A stretch of 64,000 bases of DNA from CAZEAP01 sp964510315 (lineage in GTDB: Bacteria; Planctomycetota; Brocadiia; SM23-32): the NCBI GenBank assembly GCA_964510315.1, contig CAZEAP010000002.1, positions 1 through 64,000 of the forward strand. The letters are read 5' to 3'. The notes beneath the pieces are model-generated. The model was not told the DNA's origin. It made no database searches and saw only the letters and a program-made list of their open reading frames with translations. Within the stretch, counting starts at the first letter, position 1, and every line of letters begins with the position of its first letter. Made by a program: the position numbers and the translations under genes. Positions 14,294-22,854 of this stretch are shown one piece after another.

Positions 14294-15517
14294 ATGCCTC
14301 TGGACGACAAGTGCAATCTTTTCCAGTATGCCACGCGGGAGCTGAGCCATTCGGCCGTCTTTGCGTGGCTCATGAGTTCACTGGACCCCAACAACAAAGG
14401 GGTCGACCTCGGGCCAGTCCGTAACGTGGCAAAGACGGTCTTGAGAGAAGTGTACGAGAAAAGTTCCGGCGACCGGCAAGACCCGCGCATTCCGAATGTG
14501 GATAACGTGACCGCAGTCACGGTCGTGACAGAATGGTCGCCTCCAGAAGAGAGTGGTCGCATGGACGTTTTTGTGCGACTTGTCGATTCAGACGAGGTTT
14601 CCTTTGGCATGGGAGTGGAAACTAAATTGACGGCTCGTAGGGGGCGGAAGCAACTCAGCAGGTATGCCAGCGCGCTCCAGAACTTGCCCGAGAAAGGAGA
14701 TCTAGGGGTAGATGATGCCATCCTTGTCTACCTGAAGTTAGGCCCCCGGCTGGACGAATGTTTGCCCCCACAGTCTGACGTGGTAGGCATCTACCAGGAA
14801 GATTTCCTTGGCGTTTTCGAGAGCTGTCCCGGAGACTGGCATAGCCATCCAGTCCTCCATGACCTTCACGAATGGCTGGAAGCCAACCAACCGCAGGAAA
14901 TTGAGAACTGGATGAGAAGCGACGGATTCTGGGACGATACGTTGCGCAGTTCGCAGGTGGCACAGTACCTCCTCATGAAGTGGATCTTCGGGTTGCAGGG
15001 AAAGCGGGTAGATCCCTGTAAGAGTGACTTCACCAGAGCGGCTCCGAATACGTACTTCAGTGACGAAAACGAAGAATTCCCTGAAGTATTGTACCGGGAC
15101 ACATCGTGGGGCCGTCCGTTCGTCACCTATCGCCGTCAGATGGACAATTTCCGTGGCTGTAAGACGTTCTACTATCGGCTGGACACGTATTCCCGGCATG
15201 GGGAAAGGGAACCATGCATCAGCCCTCGGCTCTACACCAAGAAACAGCGAACGGAGAACGAGCAGAAAGACGACTGGGGCAAAGAAAGGGACATCCATGA
15301 CCTCAGGAACATATTCAAGGACATCCTCCAACAAGACCGGTACCGACCGCTTAACGACATTTACGAGCAGAGCGGGAAAACCTGGAATTCCCACGAGTCT
15401 GAAGTTGGGAGGTTCTGGATTGGTGATCTGCGGGAGCAGCCATCACGATTGCATCTCTTGAAAGATCTTGCAGACGAGCTATGGCCCCGGCTGCGGGAGA
15501 AGCTCAAGACCGTCTGA
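14294..15517 (+). CDS. PD-(D/E)XK nuclease superfamily protein
   Basis: A 407-residue protein. The N-terminal segment NLFQYATRELSHSAVFAWLM is typical of PD-(D/E)XK family proteins found in restriction and phage-defence contexts. The putative active site is D91 (RMDVFV) followed by E109-x-K111 (GVETKL), the expected D-(x)n-ExK spacing. The rest, rich in W, Y and charged residues, is not assigned. GGGAGG seven bases before the ATG at 14294 fixes the start better than the GTG at 14222. Its base composition is visibly lower in GC than the flanking genes, which suggests horizontal acquisition. It stands downstream of the WYL-AAA pair on the same strand, so it may belong to the same accessory system. 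Confidence 0.75.
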   Translation: MPLDDKCNLFQYATRELSHSAVFAWLMSSLDPNNKGVDLGPVRNVAKTVLREVYEKSSGDRQDPRIPNVDNVTAVTVVTEWSPPEESGRMDVFVRLVDSDEVSFGMGVETKLTARRGRKQLSRYASALQNLPEKGDLGVDDAILVYLKLGPRLDECLPPQSDVVGIYQEDFLGVFESCPGDWHSHPVLHDLHEWLEANQPQEIENWMRSDGFWDDTLRSSQVAQYLLMKWIFGLQGKRVDPCKSDFTRAAPNTYFSDENEEFPEVLYRDTSWGRPFVTYRRQMDNFRGCKTFYYRLDTYSRHGEREPCISPRLYTKKQRTENEQKDDWGKERDIHDLRNIFKDILQQDRYRPLNDIYEQSGKTWNSHESEVGRFWIGDLREQPSRLHLLKDLADELWPRLREKLKTV

Positions 15518-16070
15518 TGCAGCACCATCAGGAGACTGTCACGTCAAGTAGCTGTCGGCGTGCCGTCCCGCCCTGAGGACTTCCACGTATCCAATAAACA
15601 ACTTGCGGCTGTTCTCTGGAGTATGCAAGTCACAGGTATCTCGTGAGCAGTCGCTGCTCTTTCCCTCGCAACGGACGGGTTACCAGCGGCTGCAGCAGGT
15701 GGGACGCGGCTGCGCGGTGGGTGCAACGTGCGCCCGCACACGACGTCGTAGCGGCGCAAAACGCGAAGTAACGCCCTACTCAAGCCGAGCGGAGCGATTA
15801 CGGCCCGGCGGTGGCGAGCAATTCCCGCGCGTCCGCGCGCCCGCCCCGCGGCGGGCGCGACCCTAGGGTTTTCGGGACCTTTTTCTTCCCGGCCAGGGTG
15901 GGTACCATGTCGTGGCAAACTAACTGGTGGGTGTTGCAACTTCGCACAGTGGCCCTTAGCATTGGGCATTTATGATGCCGGAAACACGGGAGGCCCGGGT
16001 CGAGGCCGCGCCGCAGCGCGTGGCGTGCAGACGCATGGTGCAGCTTCTTGCCCAAAGGCGGCTGCCATGT

Positions 16071-16089
16071 CGCGCCCCTTTGGGGCGCG
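16071..16089. repeat. Hairpin CGCGCCCC-TTT-GGGGCGCG
   Basis: A perfect 8-bp stem with a TTT loop. It shares its CCCC-TTT-GGGG core with the hairpin at 16161-16177, and a related CCC-TTTCA-GGG form occurs at 6179-6195, so it is a recurring intergenic unit. Confidence 0.65.
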
Positions 16090-16160
16090 TGGTATTCTGG
16101 GGCCATGGGCACCTGGGGCTGGCGTTTATACGCCTCGGGCGTACCCCGGGCTGTATCCTT

Positions 16161-16177
16161 ATGCCCCTTTGGGGCAT
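16161..16177. repeat. Hairpin ATGCCCC-TTT-GGGGCAT
   Basis: A perfect 7-bp stem with a TTT loop, 90 bp downstream of the sister hairpin at 16071-16089. Confidence 0.65.
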
Positions 16178-16349
16178 CGCCGGCGTGCGAGACGGCGGAG
16201 CGGTAAAGTACGGCGCGGCGGAAAGGCGAGATGCGTTCGGCGCCTGAAGGCAAGGCGGCTCAGCATGACGGCGTTGCAGGCGCCGGGGCGATTCGAGTGC
16301 TGACAAATGCTTTCTACAGAGCAACTCGGACTGAGAGGAAGAGGGAAAG

Positions 16350-17312
16350 ATGGAGCTTAAGCATTCGGTTATGATTGGGTTTTTGGGGCGGCAGGCGGAC
16401 AAGTACCACGAGTACCAGCCCGCCCGCGCCTTGAGCGACCGGTTGGAGACGGCACGGCGCGTCGAAGGCGCCGCCGGCATCGAGGTGGTCTACCCCGGCC
16501 ATTTCGGCGACGACGTGGACGCCGCCGTCAGCATGCTGAAAGAGTCCGGCCTGCCCCTCTCGGCGGTCAACCTGGACGTCAAACGCGCGAAGAAATGGCA
16601 GAAGGGCTCCTTCACCGCGCCCGACCCGGCCCTCCGGGCCGCCGCCGTCTCCGACCTCAAGACCGCCATGGACCTGGCCGATGAGCTGGGGACCGACACG
16701 GTCACCTGCTGTCCGCTGATCGACGGGCACAACTACTGCTTTCAGACCGACTACCTGCGGCAGTGGGAATGGCTGGAGGAGTGCCTGTCCGAAGCCGCCG
16801 ACTACCGGAGCGACATCCGGATCAGCCTGGAATACAAGCTGAAGGAAGCCCGCAACTTCTGCATCCTGGGGGACATGGGCCGGACGCTGCACCTGTGTGA
16901 CCGCATCGGCGCGCCTCACGTGGGGGTGACGATGGACGTCGGCCACTCGCTGCTGGCCCTCGAGACGCCGGCCGAGATGCTCTGTGTGGCCCACAGGGCG
17001 GGGCGCCTCTTCTACGTGCACTTCAACGACAACGCGCGCGACTGGGATTGGGACATGCTCCCCGGCTCGGTCAACCTGTGGGACCTGGTGGAGATGGTCT
17101 TCTACCTGGACCGGATCGGCTGGGACGGCTGGATAGCCTACGACGTGATGACCCGGGACGGGGACCCGCTGGAGCAGATGAACGCGACCATCCGGATGAT
17201 GGAGACGGCGGTTGAGCTGGTGGACAAAATCGGCCGCGGGCGCCTGGAGGAGTTCATCGAGGAGGGCATCCCCGCCCGCGCCTTCACCCACCTGGCCCGT
17301 TCCCTGCTGTGA
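16350..17312 (+). CDS. Sugar phosphate isomerase/epimerase-like TIM barrel protein
   Basis: A 320-residue protein of the xylose-isomerase-like (AP endonuclease 2) TIM barrel superfamily. Candidate metal ligands occur in the expected order: the glutamate in ISLEYKLKEA, the aspartate and histidine in TMDVGHS, and the histidine in YVHFNDN. The trailing WDGWIAYDV block resembles sugar isomerases or epimerases of carbohydrate catabolism. The start is the ATG after AGAGGGAAAG. It stands alone between a repeat region and trpD. The exact sugar substrate cannot be read from the sequence. Confidence 0.8.
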   Translation: MELKHSVMIGFLGRQADKYHEYQPARALSDRLETARRVEGAAGIEVVYPGHFGDDVDAAVSMLKESGLPLSAVNLDVKRAKKWQKGSFTAPDPALRAAAVSDLKTAMDLADELGTDTVTCCPLIDGHNYCFQTDYLRQWEWLEECLSEAADYRSDIRISLEYKLKEARNFCILGDMGRTLHLCDRIGAPHVGVTMDVGHSLLALETPAEMLCVAHRAGRLFYVHFNDNARDWDWDMLPGSVNLWDLVEMVFYLDRIGWDGWIAYDVMTRDGDPLEQMNATIRMMETAVELVDKIGRGRLEEFIEEGIPARAFTHLARSLL

Positions 17313-17342
17313 GGCCGCCCGGTTGAGGCAGCGATATGGTAA

Positions 17343-17371
17343 TTGACCCATCTTCCGGCAGTGCCTACAAT
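17343..17371 (+). promoter_or_regulatory. Sigma-70-type promoter for trpD
   Basis: TTGACC (17343-17348), a 17-bp spacer and TACAAT (17366-17371) lie 59 bp before the trpD start. Both hexamers match five of six consensus positions. Confidence 0.75.
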
Positions 17372-17430
17372 AGTGCCCGACCGCTGACGGCACTGCCGGA
17401 ATCTTCCCACCCAGCGCGGAGGAAGCCGCC

Positions 17431-18444
17431 TTGAAAGACTACATCGAAATGGTTGTGGAAGGGAACGACCTGTCGGAAGAGCAGGCCCACGAGGCCATGT
17501 CCCTGATCATGAGCGGCCGGGCCACCGAGTCCCAGATAGCGGGGTTCCTGGTGGGTCTGCGGATGAAGGGCGAGACGGTCGAGGAGATCACCGGCTGTGC
17601 CCGCGCCATGCGGGAGGCGGCGACCCACATCGACCCCGGCGAGGTGGAAGTGGTGGACACCTGCGGCACCGGCGGCACCCACAAGGGCACTTTCAACGTC
17701 TCCACTGCCGCCGCGTTGGTGACGGCCGGCGCGGGGGTGCCCGTCGCCAAGCACGGCAACCGCGGCGCATCCAGCAGCTTCGGCAGCGCCGACGTGCTCC
17801 AGACCCTTCGGGTCAACATCGAGGCCGAGCCCCCGGTGGTGGAGCGCTGCATACGGGAGGCCGGCATCGGCTTCCTGTTCGCCCCCCTTCTGCACACGGC
17901 GATGAAGTACGCCATCGGCCCCCGCCGGGAGCTGGCCGTCCGGACGGTCTTCAACGTGCTGGGCCCGCTGACCAATCCCGCCGGAGCCCGCCGACAGGTG
18001 CTCGGGGTCTTCGACGACGGCCTGGTCGAGCAGATCGCGGGTGTGCTGGCGAACCTGGGGGCCGAGCGCGCCCTGGTGGTGCACAGCGCCGACGGCATGG
18101 ACGAGATCAGCCTCTGCGAGGAGACACTCGCGGCGGAGGTCTCGGCGGGGGAGGTAGAGACCCGCCGGATCCGGCCGGAGGATTTCGGGTTCTCCCGGGC
18201 GGACCGGGAGGAACTTGCCTCCGAGAGCGCCGCTGAAAGCGCCGACGTCATCCGCGCCATCCTCGCAGGCGAGCAGGGTCCGCCGCGCCAGATAGTCCTG
18301 CTCAACGCCGGAGCCGCCGTCTACGTCGGCGGGGAAGCGGACAGCATTGAGGAGGGCATCGAGGCCGCGACGGCCGCTATCGACTCGGGCCGGGCCATGG
18401 AGACCCTGGAGAAGCTGGTGGCCGTATCGAACCAGTCCGGCTGA
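17431..18444 (+). CDS. trpD: Anthranilate phosphoribosyltransferase
   Basis: The product (337 aa) joins anthranilate and phosphoribosyl pyrophosphate, the second step of tryptophan synthesis. The PRPP-binding block DTCGTGGTHKGTFNVST and the following KHGNRGASSSFGSADVL are complete, as is the later TVFNVLGPLTNPA. The start is a TTG supported by GGAGG upstream; no ATG occurs at a reasonable position. A promoter is present at 17343-17371. No other trp gene is in the window, so trpD is separated from the rest of the pathway. It converges on the TPR gene with only 7 bp between stops. Confidence 0.95.
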   Translation: MKDYIEMVVEGNDLSEEQAHEAMSLIMSGRATESQIAGFLVGLRMKGETVEEITGCARAMREAATHIDPGEVEVVDTCGTGGTHKGTFNVSTAAALVTAGAGVPVAKHGNRGASSSFGSADVLQTLRVNIEAEPPVVERCIREAGIGFLFAPLLHTAMKYAIGPRRELAVRTVFNVLGPLTNPAGARRQVLGVFDDGLVEQIAGVLANLGAERALVVHSADGMDEISLCEETLAAEVSAGEVETRRIRPEDFGFSRADREELASESAAESADVIRAILAGEQGPPRQIVLLNAGAAVYVGGEADSIEEGIEAATAAIDSGRAMETLEKLVAVSNQSG

Positions 18445-18451
18445 GGAGCCC

Positions 18452-19270
18452 TCAGGCCGCCTCCTCATCCAGTCCGGCAATCCGCCGGCGCATCTTCCGG
18501 GCTTCCTCGAACCGGTTGTGGATTTTCAGCGCGGCGTCCAGCGCGCTGAGGGCCTTCTCGTAGTTGTCCTGTCGGGCGTGGATGCGGGCCACCACCAGGA
18601 GGGCCATGAAGTTCAGTGGCTCGGCGTCCAGCGCCCGCTTGCACTCCTCCAGCGCCGCATCCGGATCGCCTTGCGCCAGGTGGATTTTCGCCTTGATCCG
18701 GTACAGATCCGGGGGCACCGAACCGCGCAGCCGTTCGGCGTTGCGGAAGCTGTCAAGGGCTTTCTGAAGATGTCCCGAGCGGTATGCGGCCAGACCGTCG
18801 GTGAACTGACCCGCCACGGCCACGCTGTCGGCAATGCGCCACAGCCCCACCAGCGCCTCCCGGCAGTTTTCTGAGACCACCGCGTCGCTGTCGTTCAGAC
18901 CGGTCAGTAGAGCTTTCCTCAGCCGCCCCCGCGCTCGCGGCGGCATGTGGGCCACCTGGCGGCGCCGTGCGGGCTCGGTGGTCAGGAAGGCGAGCTGGAT
19001 GGCCGTGGCGCGCCTTTCGTTGGTCTCCCCGTTGCGGAGCAGGTAGATGCGGCTCTCCACCAGCGTCGCCAGATCGCCGGAGGATTCCTCAGGATTGATC
19101 TCGACCTGCTCCTCGGTCTTCTGTATCTCAATGTGGGAAAGCCGGGGATGCTTTCCGGACGGCTCCTCCTCGGTCTCCTGGTCGCCGAACCACAGGTGCA
19201 CCACCGCCAGCAACAGGAAAACGCCGGCGACGAGTATCAGCAGTTTTGGGCTCGGCGGGTCGGGGGCCAT
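18452..19270 (-). CDS. Membrane-anchored TPR protein
   Basis: A 272-residue protein with an N-terminal transmembrane anchor (about residues 9-27, LLILVAGVFLLLAVVHLWF) and an acidic linker. A helical region (about 65-135) resembles HEAT-type units, and two to three tetratricopeptide repeats follow from about residue 155 (AAYRSGHLQKALDSFRNAERL and ALEECKRALDAEPLNFMALLVVARI). It probably faces the periplasm and acts as a scaffold. It lies downstream of the zinc-ribbon membrane protein on the same strand but has its own promoter-like sequence at 19322-19351. No more specific function can be given. Confidence 0.7.
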   Translation of the reverse strand: MAPDPPSPKLLILVAGVFLLLAVVHLWFGDQETEEEPSGKHPRLSHIEIQKTEEQVEINPEESSGDLATLVESRIYLLRNGETNERRATAIQLAFLTTEPARRRQVAHMPPRARGRLRKALLTGLNDSDAVVSENCREALVGLWRIADSVAVAGQFTDGLAAYRSGHLQKALDSFRNAERLRGSVPPDLYRIKAKIHLAQGDPDAALEECKRALDAEPLNFMALLVVARIHARQDNYEKALSALDAALKIHNRFEEARKMRRRIAGLDEEAA

Positions 19271-19321
19271 CTTTGGGGCCTCTGTCTCTGAAGCCAGATC
19301 TCAGCTTCCTACGGTTCCTTT

Positions 19322-19351
19322 ATTATGCTGCGGCCCGGCGCCTGCTTTCAA
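19322..19351 (-). promoter_or_regulatory. Candidate promoter for the TPR gene
   Basis: On the minus strand TTGAAA (19351-19346), an 18-bp spacer and CATAAT (19327-19322) stand 51 bp before the ATG at 19270. Confidence 0.5.
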
Positions 19352-19398
19352 GGGGCCGGAGGCATCACGGCGCCTGCCCAAAGAGCCGGGGTTCATGC

Positions 19399-20784
19399 TC
19401 AACTCACGTGATCGAACGCCTCCGGGCCCCGGTTCATCAGCATTCCCATCCGCCATCCCACCACGGCGGCCACGTACTGGGCCAGGATCATCACGCCCGG
19501 CAGCGCCAGCCAGCCGACCACGGGTAACTGCGTGCCGGCCACCGCCAGGGCACCACCCACGGAACCCGCCAGCAGCACCCCTGCGACCAGGTTCAGCCCG
19601 AAAAACAGCCACACGAGGATGTATTCCAGCGGCGTCTTGAAGATGCTGCGGAAGACGTTCACCGGGTTCAGGGCGGTGGTAACGCTCTCGGAGGCCGCCA
19701 GCACCATCACCACCATGGGGAAGCAGAACAGCGCGAAGAGGTAAGTGGCCGCGATGATACCGGTGCCCGCCAGCCGGCCTCCCAGCTTCGAGAGCGCCGA
19801 AAGGCCGCCGCCCTGCTGCAGCTCGGACACCAGGCTGCCCACCTCCGCGCCTCCGGTGAGCTGAGCCACCATCGGCCCGACAATAGCCGGCACCAGGCCG
19901 AGCAGGATGCTGGCCCCCAGCACCATGAGAAGCGGGACGAGCATGTCGTCGGCGAATCGAGGCTGCGCCTCCTGCAGCGGCTCGCTCCCCGCGTAGCTCC
20001 CGTGTCCGAGGTACTGGTACATTGCGCCGACCACGGAGGCCGCCATCAGGCAGGCCATCACGCTGTAAACGCCGAGAAGAAACGCCGGAAACGCGACCAG
20101 GAACACCACCGGCACCAGGAACTTCACGTCCGTTGTGTGCCAGACGAAGAAGAGAAAGGCAAGTGTCACCATAAACGAAACGACGAACCCCAGTTGGAAA
20201 GAGCCCACCAGCGCTATGAGCAGCGGCAGGCCGGCCCCGTAGGCCGCGTAATGCAGGAGGGCCTTCCATCCGTTTCCGGCCAGCGGTGCCGCATAGGCGT
20301 AAACGAACGAACCGACCACCGACTCCTTCCAGGTCTCGGTCCCGGAGACCTCCCGGGGGGCGGGCTGCCCGGCCGGGCCGGCCTCCGGTGCCTGGGGCTG
20401 CGATTCCTGTGCGCCGCCCGCCCCGGCCGACGGTTTGGCGGCGGGCCGGGACCTGTCCTGCCCCGGTTCGCCGTAGGACTCCTCGTCGACGGGGGGCCCT
20501 TCGCTTTCTTCGGCTTCTTCCCCGGAGGCCGACGGGCCTTCCAGCTTGAGTTCTCCCGGCCACCCCGCAAACAGGGAATCTTCCTCCGGCTCCTCCGCGC
20601 CGTCGGGGACCTCCCGGGCCTCGGCGGGCGCGGCCTCCTCGGCCTCCACGGGCTTTGCCGCCAGCTTCCCGCCCGACGTCCTGAACAGGCGGTAGGTCTG
20701 CCCGCAGGCGGAGCAGATCACCCGGTCTCCCGGCTCCGGATCGGCCGTTTCCACGTGTTGGCCGCAGCGGCATTTCAATTTCAT
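19399..20784 (-). CDS. Zinc-ribbon polytopic membrane protein
   Basis: A 461-residue protein with three parts. Residues 1-32 form a zinc ribbon (CRCG then CSACG). Residues about 40-150 are a low-complexity, Glu/Pro/Ala-rich linker. The rest is a multi-span membrane domain with six or more hydrophobic segments (for example LGFVVSFMVTLAFLFFVW and VVFLVAFPAFLLGVYSVMACLMA). The combination of a small cytoplasmic ribbon and a Yip1-like or DUF4013-like membrane domain is seen in planctomycete-type genomes, but I cannot name the family with confidence. It begins 27 bp after argH on the same strand and may be co-transcribed. Confidence 0.7.
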   Translation of the reverse strand: MKLKCRCGQHVETADPEPGDRVICSACGQTYRLFRTSGGKLAAKPVEAEEAAPAEAREVPDGAEEPEEDSLFAGWPGELKLEGPSASGEEAEESEGPPVDEESYGEPGQDRSRPAAKPSAGAGGAQESQPQAPEAGPAGQPAPREVSGTETWKESVVGSFVYAYAAPLAGNGWKALLHYAAYGAGLPLLIALVGSFQLGFVVSFMVTLAFLFFVWHTTDVKFLVPVVFLVAFPAFLLGVYSVMACLMAASVVGAMYQYLGHGSYAGSEPLQEAQPRFADDMLVPLLMVLGASILLGLVPAIVGPMVAQLTGGAEVGSLVSELQQGGGLSALSKLGGRLAGTGIIAATYLFALFCFPMVVMVLAASESVTTALNPVNVFRSIFKTPLEYILVWLFFGLNLVAGVLLAGSVGGALAVAGTQLPVVGWLALPGVMILAQYVAAVVGWRMGMLMNRGPEAFDHVS

Positions 20785-20811
20785 GTTCCGCCCTCCGCCA
20801 CTTCGGTGCGC

Positions 20812-22188
20812 TTACTCGGCGAACCGATCTTCCCACTGCCGGAGCTGTCGTTGCAGCTCCGCAGGAGAGGAGCTTCCGTGAGACCGGTAGTTCTCGATGC
20901 AGTTTCGCACGCCCAGCACCTGGTAGACGTCCTCGGCGATCACCTCGCTGAAGGAGCGCAGTTGCTCGACGCTCATGTCCTGGAGGCGGACGCCGTCTGC
21001 GGCGGCGGCCTGCACGGCGCGGCCCACGGCCCGATGGGCCTGGCGGAACGGCACTCCCCGGCCCACCAGGTAGTCCGCCAGGGCCGTGGCGTCCATGTGG
21101 CCCTCCTCGCATGCCTCGGCGATCCGATCGGTCTTGAACTCGGTGGTCCGTACCAGGCTGGCGGCGACCCGCAGGGTCGCCTCCACGGTGTCGGCCGCGT
21201 CGAAGAGCGCCTCCTTGTCCTCCTGCAGGTCCCGGTTGTAGGCCAGGGGCAGTCCTTTGCAGACCGACAGGAGCGCGGTGAGGTCCCCCTGCACCCGGCC
21301 GCAGCGGCCCCGGATGAGTTCCAGCACGTCCGGATTCTTCTTCTGGGGCATGATGCTGGAGCCGGTGCAGAAGGACTCGTCGAGGTCAACGAAATCGAAC
21401 TCCTGTGTCGACCAGATGATCCAGTCTTCGGCCAACCGCGAAAGGTGCATGGCCGCCATGCAGAGGTCGAAGACCATCTCCACGATGAAGTCCCTGTCGC
21501 TGACGGCGTCCACGCTGTTGGAGAAACACCGCTCGAACTCCAGGGCCTCGGCGGTGCTTTGGGGGTCTATGGGCAGGCCGGTGCCGGCCAGGGCGCAGGC
21601 CCCCAGGGGGCTGACGTTGAGGCGCCGCCGGCAGTCGGCGAACCGGGTCCGGTCCCGCTGGGCCATCTCCGCGTAGGCCACCAGCACGTGGCCCAGCAGT
21701 ACCGGCTGGGCGTGCTGGAGGTGGGTGTAACCGGGCATCACCACCTCCTGGTGCTGTTCCGCTTTCTCCAGCAAGGCGCGCTGGAGCTGCTGGAGCAGTT
21801 CGTCCATTCGGTCGCATGCGGTCCGCGCCCAAAGCCGCATGTCGCAGACAACCTGGTCGTTGCGGCTCCGGGCGGTGTGCAGCATTCGGCCGGCGTCACC
21901 GATCCTTTCGATCAGCGCCGCCTCGATGTTCATGTGGACGTCCTCCAGGGAGGGGTCGAACTCGAACTCGCCTTCCTCTATCTCCCGCTGTATCTCCCGC
22001 AGGGCCTCCCGGATCTCCACCAGCTCCGTGCGGCCGATCAGCCCGCACCGGGCGAGCATCTCGGCATGGGCGATGCTGGCACGGATGTCTTCCTTGTAGA
22101 GGCGCCGGTCAAAAGAAACCGATTCGGTGAACCGCTCCGCCGCGCTGTCGGTGTCTTTCTCGAACCTTCCGTTCCAGGGCTTTTTCAT
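20812..22188 (-). CDS. argH: Argininosuccinate lyase
   Basis: The product (458 aa) splits argininosuccinate into arginine and fumarate, the last step of arginine synthesis. Three diagnostic motifs of the fumarase/aspartase superfamily are present: TARSRNDQ, PGYTHLQHAQP and the signature loop GSSIMPQKKNPD. The length is typical and the N-terminus (KKPWNGRFEKDTD) is the usual one. A TAGAAT -10 box lies 46 bp upstream. argG is not adjacent. The following zinc-ribbon gene is very close but has no obvious pathway link. Confidence 0.96.
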   Translation of the reverse strand: MKKPWNGRFEKDTDSAAERFTESVSFDRRLYKEDIRASIAHAEMLARCGLIGRTELVEIREALREIQREIEEGEFEFDPSLEDVHMNIEAALIERIGDAGRMLHTARSRNDQVVCDMRLWARTACDRMDELLQQLQRALLEKAEQHQEVVMPGYTHLQHAQPVLLGHVLVAYAEMAQRDRTRFADCRRRLNVSPLGACALAGTGLPIDPQSTAEALEFERCFSNSVDAVSDRDFIVEMVFDLCMAAMHLSRLAEDWIIWSTQEFDFVDLDESFCTGSSIMPQKKNPDVLELIRGRCGRVQGDLTALLSVCKGLPLAYNRDLQEDKEALFDAADTVEATLRVAASLVRTTEFKTDRIAEACEEGHMDATALADYLVGRGVPFRQAHRAVGRAVQAAAADGVRLQDMSVEQLRSFSEVIAEDVYQVLGVRNCIENYRSHGSSSPAELQRQLRQWEDRFAE

Positions 22189-22233
22189 GCCGGCTCGTCC
22201 TTCGGGTTAGTGGCGCGCGTCGGTGGATAATCT

Positions 22234-22239
22234 ATTCTA
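22234..22239 (-). promoter_or_regulatory. Candidate -10 element for argH
   Basis: TAGAAT on the minus strand, 46 bp before the argH ATG. No clear -35 is seen at the standard distance. Confidence 0.4.
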
Positions 22240-22345
22240 TCCGCCGGCGGCATGCAATCAGCACAGTGTGGCTTGACAGTAAGCGCAACGGCAGGGGGAA
22301 CCGCGGAGGGCGCAGAGTCACGCAGAGGAAAGGCTGACGACGAAA

Positions 22346-22650
22346 GGAAACCACGAAGGACACGGAGGAAGGCGACGACGGAGAGGGGCACAACGGCTAA
22401 GGAAACCACGGAGAGCACGGAGGGCACGGAGAAGAAACAAACGACCGAACGGAAATCATTGAGGGCCCGATGAGCTGACAGATCGAGGAGGACGACGAAA
22501 GGAAACCACGAAGGGCACGAAGGAAGGCAACGGCAAACGGGCACAACGGCAAGGAAACCACGAAGGGCACGAAGGGCACGAAGGAAGGCGACGACGGAGA
22601 GGGGCACAACGGCAAGGAAACCACGAAGGGCACGAAGGAAAAGCGAACGG
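22346..22650. repeat. Imperfect tandem repeats, GGAAACCACGAAGGGCACGA type
   Basis: Five units begin at 22346, 22401, 22501, 22553 and 22616 with GGAAACCACG(A/G)AG. They are followed by GCACGAAGGAAGGCGACG and GGGGCACAACGGC segments in varying order. Spacing is 50-100 bp and irregular, with one interrupted by 22440-22490. Similar GGAAACCACGAAGG-type repeats occur in many unrelated bacterial genomes. The irregular spacing and degenerate units exclude a CRISPR array. Confidence 0.75.
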
Positions 22651-22793
22651 CAAGACGAGAATTACGGATGGCGGACGGCGGCAAAGGGGGCACAACGGCG
22701 ACCAAAACGGCGCAGGAGGTGGAGAAGGAGCGAGCGGGAAGGATGCTTCGGCGTTTGCTCGGTGCCTGCGCTTTCGCAACGCGGCGGAGTGGC

Positions 22794-22799
22794 TATAAT
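22794..22799 (+). promoter_or_regulatory. Candidate -10 element for the esterase gene
   Basis: A perfect TATAAT box 55 bp before the ATG at 22855. The -35 region (CTTTCG at 17 bp) is poor. Confidence 0.4.
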
Positions 22800-22854
22800 G
22801 GGAGGGTCTCGGCGTCCCGTTTCCCGTCCGCCGCCCACGCGGAAAGGCACAGCC

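Larger units (their letters stand above)
15518..16349. other. 0.8-kb non-coding repeat-rich region
   Basis: I see no credible gene here; all open frames are short and compositionally random. Just at the nuclease stop is a 6-bp stem (15514-15531). Further on are two similar hairpins of the form GCCCC-TTT-GGGGC at 16071-16089 and 16161-16177. They sit in a stretch of alternating CCGGG and GGCCC blocks that looks like an interspersed intergenic repeat. The region marks the right border of the accessory stretch. Confidence 0.6.
22189..22854. other. 0.67-kb non-coding region with A/C-rich tandem repeats
   Basis: This gap between the divergent argH and esterase genes contains a purine-rich repeat block at about 22300-22655 and promoter-like boxes at each end. 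No gene is supported; the open frames across it are repetitive translations of the repeat. Confidence 0.65.

Noticed and set aside
15544..16303. Several short open frames in the 15.5-16.3 kb gap
   Set aside because: They run across inverted repeats, use atypical codons and have no ribosome-binding site or recognisable domain.
20002..22230. A 742-codon frame opposite argH and the zinc-ribbon gene
   Set aside because: It is antisense to two well-supported genes and its translation is low-complexity Gly/Arg/His-rich sequence.
22346..22650. CRISPR array
   Set aside because: Units differ in length and sequence, spacers are themselves repetitive, and no cas genes are present.
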